DNA of 8,619 bases from Actinomycetes bacterium (GTDB lineage: Bacteria > Actinomycetota > Actinomycetes > Actinomycetales > Dermatophilaceae): positions 1-8,619 of the forward strand of contig JAEXXY010000041.1 of assembly GCA_023451855.1 (NCBI GenBank), given 5' to 3'. The notes under the pieces are model-generated. The model was not told the origin of the DNA. It saw only the letters and a program-made list of their open reading frames with translations, and searched no databases. The position numbers and the translations under genes are program-made. Of the stretch, positions 1 to 6,282 are shown in pieces; positions within the stretch are counted from its first letter, which is position 1; each line of letters starts with the position of its first letter.

Positions 1-1799
1 GTGCTGGCCGGAGCGGCCAGCCAGCCCACGACGGGCACGACGAGCAGCCCCGCCAGCCCGAGCGTCACCAGGCCGGGACGCACGAGCACCGCCGTGAGCA
101 TCGCGACGCCGGCCACGACCGCCGACGCGAGCTCGGCGCGGTTGGACCGGACGGCATCCGACAGGTGCGCGTCGCCGCTGACCTTCGGCGTCCGGAGGAA
201 GACCCCCGCGGGTGCGGTGAGGCCTCGGACCACGGCGAGGGACACGACCCAGCCGAGCGAGAGCCCCGTGACGAAGGCGCCGAGCGCGTCACGCCACGTC
301 GCCCGCTGCGTCACGACCTTGACCACGGCGACGGCACGCAGCATCCCGAGGAGGATGACCGCCGGGACCGCGACGAGCACGAGGCCGCTCAAGCGCTGCA
401 CGACGAGCCCGCTCCCGAGGGCGACGTCGAAGAGGCTGACGACGACGACCGCGGCGAAGACGAGCGAGAGCAGGTCGCCCATCCACTGCAGGCCGCCCAC
501 GAGGTAGGCGAGTCGCTGGCTGCGGTCCATCGGCGTCCGGCTCCACGGCATCAGCGTGCGCCAGTGGCGGCGCAGGATCTGCATGCCGCCGAAGCACCAC
601 CGGAACCGCTCGCTCTTGAGCGCCTCGAAGGTCAGCGGCATGATGCCCCGGCCGAAGGAGCGGTCGAGGTGGTGGCCGCCGTAGCCGGCCGCGAGCAGTC
701 GCAGCGACAGCTCGGCGTCCTCGGTGACGCACCACTCGTCCCAGCCGCCGACCTCGCGCAGCGCCTTGAGCCGGACCAGGCCCATGGTGCCGCCGAAGAT
801 GGCCGCGCCCCGCTCGTCACGGGAGGGCTGGGACAGCGAGAAGAAGTAGCCGTAGCTGAGGTACAGCCGCCGCAGGTAGCCCGAGCCCTCCCAGTCGCGG
901 TAGTCCTGCGGGCTCTGGACGAAGGCCACCCGCGGGTCGTCGAAGGCGCCGACGGTCTGACGCAGCCAGTCGGCGTCGACCTCGTAGTCGGCGTCGACGA
1001 CACCGACGACGAGCGCCCGGGGGTCGGTGACCGTCAGGGCGTAGTTGAGCGCGCCCGCCTTGTGGCCGGGCCAGTCGAGGAGGCGGTGGAACCGGAACAC
1101 CTCCGGGTGCTCGGCGCAGAAGGCCGCCACCGGGGCGACGAGCGCGTCGTCCTCGGTGTTGTGGTCGATGACGAGCACCTCGTAGGCCGGGTAGTCGAGG
1201 TCGGCGAGCGAGCGGAGGGTCTCCAGGAGCGTGTCCGGTGGCTCGTTGCGCGCCGGCACGTGGATCGACACGAACGGGACGTCGGTGCGGGTCGCGACGA
1301 CGGCGGTCGTGCCAGGCGCGACCCGGCGGCGCCACTGCCGGCTGCCGAGCACGTCGAAGATCTCCCAGCCGTGGGCGAGGAGCAGCAGGTAGGCGGCCGC
1401 CTCGAGCCCGAGCAGCAGCCAGGCACCGACGAGCGTCAGGCCGCTCAGGCCGGAGTCGAGGGTCCACCAGAGCATCGCCACGAGGTAGGACAGCCCCGCT
1501 ACGACGGTCAGGGACCAGGCGGCGTGGGCCCACGCTCCCCACCGTGACGTCTTGCCGAGCCAGGGCAGCGTGGCGACCCAGAGCACGCCGACCGAAAGGG
1601 CGACGGCCCGCGCATCGGTGACGAGCAGCAGGCCCGATCCGACGAGCGCGAGCGGCACGAGCGGGAACAGCGCTCGCGCCGGCCAGGCGGCGGGGGTGGC
1701 GCGACGCACGCGGCCCGACGAGCGGCGTGGTGCGGTGAGGAGGCATCCCAGCGTGGCGAGCACGCTCGAGAGGACGGCTTCGAGGACGAGGGAACCCAC
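1..1799 (-). CDS. Membrane family 2 glycosyltransferase, cellulose-synthase-like (3' end missing)
   Basis: Reading the minus strand from 1799 gives an uninterrupted frame of 599 codons that leaves the window without a stop. Residues 1-143 are four to five hydrophobic segments. A cytosolic GT-A domain covers about 175-410: start of the fold at HVPARNE (180-186), VIDHN with D212, the metal-binding DAD at 269-271, the catalytic-base TED at 359-361, and the acceptor-site motif as ERFRW at 397-401. Further membrane segments follow from about residue 430 to the edge. This order is that of processive or semi-processive GT2 enzymes that use a nucleotide sugar at the inner membrane face and export a polysaccharide. 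The sugar is not predictable. The motif normally written QxxRW begins with Glu. The GTG start is chosen because GGAAGG lies 5 bases upstream and the only codons before it follow an in-frame TAG at 1863-1865 without an ATG. No partner subunit gene is visible. Confidence 0.9.
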   Translation of the reverse strand, partial: MGSLVLEAVLSSVLATLGCLLTAPRRSSGRVRRATPAAWPARALFPLVPLALVGSGLLLVTDARAVALSVGVLWVATLPWLGKTSRWGAWAHAAWSLTVVAGLSYLVAMLWWTLDSGLSGLTLVGAWLLLGLEAAAYLLLLAHGWEIFDVLGSRQWRRRVAPGTTAVVATRTDVPFVSIHVPARNEPPDTLLETLRSLADLDYPAYEVLVIDHNTEDDALVAPVAAFCAEHPEVFRFHRLLDWPGHKAGALNYALTVTDPRALVVGVVDADYEVDADWLRQTVGAFDDPRVAFVQSPQDYRDWEGSGYLRRLYLSYGYFFSLSQPSRDERGAAIFGGTMGLVRLKALREVGGWDEWCVTEDAELSLRLLAAGYGGHHLDRSFGRGIMPLTFEALKSERFRWCFGGMQILRRHWRTLMPWSRTPMDRSQRLAYLVGGLQWMGDLLSLVFAAVVVVSLFDVALGSGLVVQRLSGLVLVAVPAVILLGMLRAVAVVKVVTQRATWRDALGAFVTGLSLGWVVSLAVVRGLTAPAGVFLRTPKVSGDAHLSDAVRSNRAELASAVVAGVAMLTAVLVRPGLVTLGLAGLLVVPVVGWLAAPAS

Positions 1800-1804
1800 G
1801 ACTG

Positions 1805-1810
1805 CCTTCC
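1805..1810 (-). promoter_or_regulatory. Shine-Dalgarno site of the glycosyltransferase
   Basis: GGAAGG on the minus strand, 5 bases before the GTG at 1799. It decides the start, because no ATG occurs between the upstream stop (1863-1865) and this GTG. Confidence 0.6.
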
Positions 1811-1859
1811 GGTCTTCGTCCGGTCCCCTGTGCCCGGATCCGTGCAGATGGACCCAGAG

Positions 1860-1889
1860 AGTCTAGGCAAGCAGCGTGCCGGAGTCGAA
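1860..1889 (-). promoter_or_regulatory. Candidate promoter for the glycosyltransferase
   Basis: On the minus strand TAGACT (1865-1860) fits the actinobacterial TAnnnT -10 box. TTCGAC (1889-1884) lies 18 bases upstream and resembles a -35 box only in part. Transcription would begin near 1853 and give a leader of about 54 bases. The assignment rests on hexamer similarity alone. A loose inverted repeat, GTGCCG (1876-1881) with CGGCAC (1901-1906), overlaps it and could be an operator. Confidence 0.3.
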
Positions 1890-1946
1890 CCGAGCGGGTA
1901 CGGCACGGCACGGAGGAGCGCTCACGACCCGATCCCCCAGCCCCTG

Positions 1947-1952
1947 AGGAGG
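1947..1952 (+). promoter_or_regulatory. Shine-Dalgarno site of the small plus-strand gene
   Basis: A perfect AGGAGG five bases before the ATG at 1958. It is the strongest reason to believe that the 101-codon frame is translated, since the frame lies opposite open minus-strand frames. Confidence 0.7.
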
Positions 1953-1957
1953 CGGCC

Positions 1958-2263
1958 ATGGAGCCGACCACGGACCCGATGGACGACGGCGCGCGCGAGG
2001 AGGCCTCCCTCCAGCGCGAGGAGCGCCTGCAGACGATCATCAACGACCTCGTCCGCGAGGGCGGTCGCACCCATCCGGAGGTCGTCAGGGCGCTGACCGA
2101 CGCCGTGGCCGCGGCAGGTATCGGACCGATGCCCGACCCGTGGGTCGAGGCCGTCGCCGACGAGGTCGCCCAGGGCAACCCGTACGTCGTGTCCGCGCAC
2201 GCGGCGCGCGTCACCGACGTGCCGGCCCCGAGGACGCAGGTGCAGAGCGAGTCGATCGAGTGA
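1958..2263 (+). CDS. Small acidic hypothetical protein, 101 residues
   Basis: I do not recognise a named family. The protein has an acidic, probably flexible N-terminus (1-20), a predicted helix around 18-35 (REERLQTIINDLV), then a proline-containing segment PMPDPWVEAVADE and the phrase GNPYVVS near residue 78. No signal peptide, membrane segment or cysteine is present, so it should be cytoplasmic. Start: ATG with a perfect AGGAGG 5 bases upstream. The gene diverges from the glycosyltransferase (158-base gap) and converges on the GH3 gene, the two stop codons being only 13 bases apart. The length and the HPEVVRAL...DPWVEAVA pattern suggest a compact helical protein, perhaps a small regulatory or adaptor protein, but this is inference. 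The competing minus-strand frames across this stretch lack recognisable domains. Confidence 0.75.
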   Translation: MEPTTDPMDDGAREEASLQREERLQTIINDLVREGGRTHPEVVRALTDAVAAAGIGPMPDPWVEAVADEVAQGNPYVVSAHAARVTDVPAPRTQVQSESIE

Positions 2264-2270
2264 CGCGTCA

Positions 2271-2291
2271 GCCACCTCAGAGCTGGGTGGC
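2271..2291. terminator. Possible bidirectional hairpin between convergent genes
   Basis: GCCACC (2271-2276) pairs with GGTGGC (2286-2291). A further CAG/CTG pairing inside leaves one bulged base and a very tight loop. It sits exactly at the convergent stops of the small plus-strand gene and the GH3 gene, and partly covers the GH3 C-terminal codons. There is no T-run on either side, so terminator function is only suggested by position. Confidence 0.25.
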
Positions 2292-3734
2292 GAGGTAGCG
2301 CTGGAGCTGCGCCACCGTGCGGGCGTTCCAGTACGTCGCGCCGTCGCGGGAGATGCCGAGGTAGGACTGCATCGCCGCCATCGAGCGCGGACCCCAGATG
2401 CCGACGACGGACATCCCGATGCGTGCCTGCAAGGCCCGGATCGTCGCGGTGTCGAAGACGCCCGAGCGGGTGACCGCGAGCCAGCGCTGGAGGGCGACGA
2501 CGGTCGAGGCGCCGAGCACCCCGTTCACGGGCGGACGCGGGGCGAGGAGCCCGTCCTGCGCCTTGACGGTGAGCACCCGCAGGGCCGCGGCGTCGACCTT
2601 GGCGCGGAACACGGTGTCGGTGGCGGCCCGCGACGCGACGGCCTGGACCATCGCCGGGACCACCGAGGGGTTCACGGTGAGCACGACGTCGCCGCCGGCG
2701 GCGATGAAGGTGACCGCGCGGGCGCCCGGCGTCCAGCCGGTGACCTGCCGAGCGTTGCCGAGGTCGTCACTGACGACGATCCCGGTGAAGCCCAGGTCGT
2801 GGCGGATCATCCCGGAGATCACCGTGGGTGAGAACACCGCGGGGTGCGCGGCGTCGATGCGTCGGTAGTAGGCCGAGGACACCATGAGCACCCGCGCGTG
2901 GGCGGCGAGCGCCGCCCGGAACGGGACGAGGTCGGCGGAGGTGCGGGTCGTGACGGTGTCGGTGACGCCCGCGGACGTGTCGGTGTTGCCCGTGACGCGG
3001 CCGAGACCCGGGAAGTGCTTGGGCGTCGTCGCCAGGCCGGAGACCTGCAGGCCGCGCTGGAACGACGTGCCCTTGTCGGCGACGACCGAGGGCGTGTAGC
3101 CGTACTCGCGCTGGTAGTAGCCGATCGGCAGGTTGGCGGGGGCGAAGCTCTTCGCGACGGTGTCCATGACGGGCGCGAGGTCGAGGTCGACGCCGGAGCG
3201 CAGCACCTGCCAGCCCCACGTCGTCGCGCTCGCTGTCAGGGTGGCGTCGGACCAGCTGCCCTGGGTCAGCGCCGTGGGCATGCGCGAGAACCCGGGGCCC
3301 TGGAGCACCTGGACGTAGCCGCCCTCCTGGTCGGCGGCGACGAAGAGCGGCACGCCGGCCGTCGCCGCCGACGTCGTGAGCGCGTCGGCGTGGGCGGTCA
3401 GGGCCCGCACGGGGGCCGTGCCGTTCGTCGTGCGACCGGTGAGCACGAGGTTGCCGACGTGGTAGCGGGTGATCGCCGACTCGGTCGCGCTGCCGAGACC
3501 GGTGGCCGGGCCGCCGACCATGAACAGCTGCCCGACGCGCTGGGCCGTCGACATCCGGGCGAGGACCGCCCTCGCCTGGTCGGCCGGGGTCAGGGCCGTG
3601 GCGGTTGACGTGGTGATCGTCGGTGCCGTGGGCGCCGACGGTGTCGCGGCCCGGGCCGCGAGGCCGGGAGCGGCTGCCGCCGTGAGAGCGGTTGCGGCGC
3701 AGGCCGCGAGCAAGGTCGTGCGTCGTGCCGGCAT
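2277..3734 (-). CDS. Secreted glycoside hydrolase family 3 (NagZ-like) protein with C-terminal peptidoglycan-binding-like repeats
   Basis: 485 residues. An N-terminal signal peptide (charged MPARR, Ala-rich core, Ala-x-Ala cleavage region near 26-30) marks export. The GH3 barrel covers about 50-395: DQEGG at 135-139, LDLAPVMD at 184-191, KHFPGLG at 239-245 and VVSDDLG at 320-326, where D323 aligns with the GH3 nucleophile. Family members of the NagZ type remove terminal beta-N-acetylglucosamine, often in cell-wall turnover. Two signature residues differ: Tyr140 replaces Arg in DQEGGR, and the Asp-Ser-His dyad loop reads D252-T-S, so the usual general-acid His is absent. Residues 403-485 hold about two short repeats (NGVLGASTVVALQRWL, VGIWGPRSMAAMQSYL) like peptidoglycan-binding modules. 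Start: ATG with GGTGG nearby upstream. It lies 40 bases after the phosphatase gene, same strand, so co-transcription is likely. Hydrolase fold is well supported; substrate and activity are not. Confidence 0.9.
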   Translation of the reverse strand: MPARRTTLLAACAATALTAAAAPGLAARAATPSAPTAPTITTSTATALTPADQARAVLARMSTAQRVGQLFMVGGPATGLGSATESAITRYHVGNLVLTGRTTNGTAPVRALTAHADALTTSAATAGVPLFVAADQEGGYVQVLQGPGFSRMPTALTQGSWSDATLTASATTWGWQVLRSGVDLDLAPVMDTVAKSFAPANLPIGYYQREYGYTPSVVADKGTSFQRGLQVSGLATTPKHFPGLGRVTGNTDTSAGVTDTVTTRTSADLVPFRAALAAHARVLMVSSAYYRRIDAAHPAVFSPTVISGMIRHDLGFTGIVVSDDLGNARQVTGWTPGARAVTFIAAGGDVVLTVNPSVVPAMVQAVASRAATDTVFRAKVDAAALRVLTVKAQDGLLAPRPPVNGVLGASTVVALQRWLAVTRSGVFDTATIRALQARIGMSVVGIWGPRSMAAMQSYLGISRDGATYWNARTVAQLQRYLATQL

Positions 3735-3774
3735 CAGCGTCCACCCCTCGTCGATCCCCTGCAGCGACGCGTCT

Positions 3775-5718
3775 TCAGTCTATGTTCGCGGGACCGGGTC
3801 CCGGCCGATTTCCGCGCGTCGCCGCGGTTCTCGAAGGAGCCTGCGCCAGCGGCGCCGTCGCGCCGGCAACGGTCGTCACCGGCGCGGTGTCGGTCGGCAC
3901 GTCGGGCGAGGGTCGACCTTCGTGCACGGGCGTGGCCCTGACCGCGACGAGTGCGACGTCGTCCGGGCGGTCGGCGTCGCCGAGGAGGTCGTGCAGGAGG
4001 GCGTCGCACAGCGCCCCGAGGTCGCCGCCGTCCTCCTCGACGAGACGGACCGCGCTGGCCGCGAGCCGGTCGAGGCCGTCGGTGATGGCGACGCCGCGAC
4101 GCTCGACGAGGCCGTCGGTGTAGAGCAGCAGGGTGGCATCCGGCGGCAGGGCGTGAACCACCTCGGTGTAGCTGCGGTCCAGGGTCACCCCTAGGGGCGG
4201 GGAGAGCGCGCCTTCGAGCCGGCGGACCGTCCCGGCGTGGACGAGCAGGGGCGGCGGATGTCCGGCGCTCGACAGGCGCAGGGTGCCCGCCGCCGGGTCG
4301 ACGAGGAGGTAGACGAGCGTGACCATCTCGTCGGTCGCGAGGCGCGACAGCAGCCGGTGGACGCGGCGCAGGACCCGGACCGGAGACGGGTCCTGGACGG
4401 CGTAGGCGCGCACGGCCATCCGCACCTGGCCCATCGCCGCGGCGGCCCGCACCCCGTGGCCGGCGACGTCGCCGATGACCAGGCCCACCTGCCCGTGCAC
4501 CAGCGGGACGACGTCATACCAGTCGCCGCCGACCTGGACGTCGGTCGTGGCCGGCACGTACCGGGCGGCCACCTCGATGCCGGGCAGGTCCGGCAGCCGG
4601 CCGGGCAGCATGCTGCGTTGCAGCACCCCGGCGATCTCGTGCTCGCGCTCGGCCCGGGCCTCCTCGTGGCTCAGCTGCTGCTGCGCCCGCGACCGGGAGC
4701 GGATCTCCCGACGCAGCCGCTCGTTCGCGGCGGACAGGTCGGCGGTTCGCTGCTCCACCCTCTCCTCGAGCTGACCAGCCCAGCGCGCGAGGGCGGCTGC
4801 GGCGTCGAGGCGCTCGCTGACGAGGGAGGCGAGGAAGAAGGAGGTCAGGGCGACGCACGCGTTGAACGCCTGGAGGCTCACCATCTGCTCGAGAAGGGTG
4901 AGCCCCGCGAAGGGGCCCCTCTGCTGGGTCGCCGCCGACGTCGTCACGACCGACGCCACGAGGGCTGCCGGAGCCGCACCCCGCAGCTGGAGGCGCCACG
5001 CCGCCCACCCCAGGACCGGCAGCACGAGGACGAGAACCGCCATGGTGGAGAAGGCCGCCCACGCCGAGACGAGCCCGGTCGCGACGAGCGCGGCGACACC
5101 CTCGAGCCACTGCCGCGCCCGCCACGTGCCGTCGGTGATCAGCGGCAGCGCGAGGAGGAACGGCGTCACGACGAGGACGCCCATGGCATCACCCGTCCAC
5201 CACACGGCCCACGCGGTGGGCAGCTCGGCCATCGGGATCGCCCCCGACGCCACGAGGGTGAGGGCGCCGACGGTCGCGCTGACGGCCATGCTCGCGAGGG
5301 CACCCAGCAGGACGATGGCGAGGGCGTCTCGGAGCCGGTCCAGCTGACGACGGAACCCGACCCGACGCAGCAGCAAGGCCGCGACGAGCGGAGCCGCGGC
5401 GTTGCCCGTCGCCGTCACGAGGGCCGCCAGCGGTCCCGTGCTGATCGGCAGGTTGACCGCCAGCGCCGCCAGCCCGACGGCCACCGTGACGGCGGCCCAT
5501 CGGCGGCGGTCGAGCAGGACGAAGGCGGCCACGGCGATGCCCGTCGGCGGCCACAACGGCGTGACGTTGTGCTCGACGAGCGAGAGGCGGAGCCCGAGGC
5601 GCGCGCCGAGGTAGTACGCGGACCCGACCACCAGGAGCACGCCGAGGTCGCCCGGCGTGGGACGGTGGCGGGCCGGGCGCCGGCTGCCGTCCCCGGACGC
5701 CGAGTCGCGCATGTGCAC
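3775..5718 (-). CDS. MASE1 membrane sensor with SpoIIE/RsbU-type PP2C serine phosphatase
   Basis: 647 residues. Residues 24-300 contain eight to nine hydrophobic helices with MASE1 signatures: PLWPPTG at 54-60, a run around NAAAPLVAALL (106-116) and WWTGDAMGVLVVTPF at 173-187. A coiled-coil linker follows (about 302-365, heptad-rich, with LEERVEQRTADL). The phosphatase domain spans about 366-595: LQRSMLPG, GGDWYDV at 397-403, GDVAGHG at 416-422, SSAGHPPPL at 483-491, LLYTDGLVE at 531-539 and DDVAL at 586-590. The metal-binding aspartates are all present, so activity is expected. Proteins of this type dephosphorylate STAS-domain anti-anti-sigma factors, releasing a sigma factor; MASE1 is an integral-membrane sensory domain of unknown ligand. 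No anti-sigma kinase or STAS protein lies in the window. The C-terminal 50 residues are Pro/Ala/Thr-rich and probably disordered. GTG at 5718 is preferred (GGAG 6 bases upstream); ATG at 5712 is an alternative two codons in. Confidence 0.93.
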   Translation of the reverse strand: MHMRDSASGDGSRRPARHRPTPGDLGVLLVVGSAYYLGARLGLRLSLVEHNVTPLWPPTGIAVAAFVLLDRRRWAAVTVAVGLAALAVNLPISTGPLAALVTATGNAAAPLVAALLLRRVGFRRQLDRLRDALAIVLLGALASMAVSATVGALTLVASGAIPMAELPTAWAVWWTGDAMGVLVVTPFLLALPLITDGTWRARQWLEGVAALVATGLVSAWAAFSTMAVLVLVLPVLGWAAWRLQLRGAAPAALVASVVTTSAATQQRGPFAGLTLLEQMVSLQAFNACVALTSFFLASLVSERLDAAAALARWAGQLEERVEQRTADLSAANERLRREIRSRSRAQQQLSHEEARAEREHEIAGVLQRSMLPGRLPDLPGIEVAARYVPATTDVQVGGDWYDVVPLVHGQVGLVIGDVAGHGVRAAAAMGQVRMAVRAYAVQDPSPVRVLRRVHRLLSRLATDEMVTLVYLLVDPAAGTLRLSSAGHPPPLLVHAGTVRRLEGALSPPLGVTLDRSYTEVVHALPPDATLLLYTDGLVERRGVAITDGLDRLAASAVRLVEEDGGDLGALCDALLHDLLGDADRPDDVALVAVRATPVHEGRPSPDVPTDTAPVTTVAGATAPLAQAPSRTAATRGNRPGPGPANID

Positions 5719-5724
5719 ATCGTG

Positions 5725-5728
5725 CTCC
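5725..5728 (-). promoter_or_regulatory. Shine-Dalgarno site deciding the phosphatase start
   Basis: GGAG on the minus strand is 6 bases from the GTG at 5718 and 12 from the in-frame ATG at 5712. The spacing favours GTG. An ATG at 5720 is out of frame. Confidence 0.45.
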
Positions 5729-5790
5729 GGCGGTGGGCGCTGCGTCCTGCAAACGCTGCCCGTCAGTGGGCCGGTGCGCAGGTGAGCCCA

Positions 5791-5819
5791 GTGGCGGGGC
5801 GCGTTGGTCGCCCCGCCAC
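5791..5819 (-). terminator. GC-rich hairpin after the lipoprotein gene, probable terminator
   Basis: A perfect 11-bp stem: GTGGCGGGGCG (5791-5801) and its reverse complement (5809-5819), with a 7-base loop. On the minus strand it begins 7 bases after the lipoprotein stop codon and lies about 70 bases before the phosphatase start. No T-run follows, which is common for actinobacterial hairpin terminators. It probably separates the propeller/lipoprotein unit from the phosphatase/GH3 unit. Confidence 0.65.
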
Positions 5820-5826
5820 CGGGCGG

Positions 5827-6282
5827 TCACTTGCCGATGAGCACGCTCACCGAGGTGTTGCCGGTGCAGTCCGGGATCTGCCGGATCGCCCAGCGGCCAC
5901 GCAGACCGTTCCCGTCGAAGTTGGACTCGGCGTCGCGCTCCTCGACCTCACCCTCGGACGCGGACCAGCCGCGCGTCGAGTAGGCACGCTGCATGTCGGC
6001 GAGGGTCTGCTCGAACACCTTCGGCGACACAGCCGTCACCACGGTGCGGTCGCCGCTTCGGGTTTCGACGCGGGTGACGACGTAGTCGCCGGGCAGCGCC
6101 GCCTGCGAAGGGAAGCCGTCCGGCAGCGCGACCGGCTTGGCGTCCTTGGCACAGACGAGCGCGGCCTGCGTCGCGCCGGAGCCGGTGTCGGCCATGGCCT
6201 GCTCCATCTCGTCGCCGCACCCGGCGAGGAGCAGGACGCCGGCGAGGGCGCCCACGACGAGGCCGGCCCCGGCCCGCGTCAC
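5827..6282 (-). CDS. Small putative lipoprotein, 151 residues
   Basis: The N-terminus is a lipoprotein signal: a short basic start, a hydrophobic stretch (7-20) and the lipobox LLAGC with C22 as the lipidation site. The mature part of about 130 residues is soluble and should sit on the outer face of the membrane. It has two further cysteines, C44 and C139, near its two ends, which could form one disulfide, and a charged middle (GEVEERDAESNFDGNG, 111-126). I do not recognise a named domain; the alternation GDYVVTRVETRSGDRTVVTAV followed by a helix (PKVFEQTLADMQRAY) suggests a small alpha/beta fold. The GTG start overlaps the stop of the upstream propeller gene in a GTGA arrangement, so translation is probably coupled; only a weak AGG lies upstream. 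The coupling implies a linked function, perhaps holding or assisting the secreted protein at the surface (inference). Confidence 0.85.
   Translation of the reverse strand: MTRAGAGLVVGALAGVLLLAGCGDEMEQAMADTGSGATQAALVCAKDAKPVALPDGFPSQAALPGDYVVTRVETRSGDRTVVTAVSPKVFEQTLADMQRAYSTRGWSASEGEVEERDAESNFDGNGLRGRWAIRQIPDCTGNTSVSVLIGK

Noticed and set aside
165..1547. A 460-codon plus-strand open frame
   Set aside because: Rich in Glu, Arg, Asp, His and Val repeats without domain signatures, and opposite the glycosyltransferase.
1876..1895. A tRNA-like T-arm (GGTTCGACTCC on the minus strand) upstream of the glycosyltransferase
   Set aside because: No matching acceptor stem, D-arm or anticodon arm could be found at tRNA distances, so there is no tRNA gene and no evidence for an attachment site.
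817..2214. A 465-codon minus-strand open frame overlapping the glycosyltransferase and the small plus-strand gene
   Set aside because: It is out of frame with the DAD, TED and ERFRW motifs and gives Arg/Pro-rich sequence with no domain. The frame from 1799 carries all GT2 motifs.
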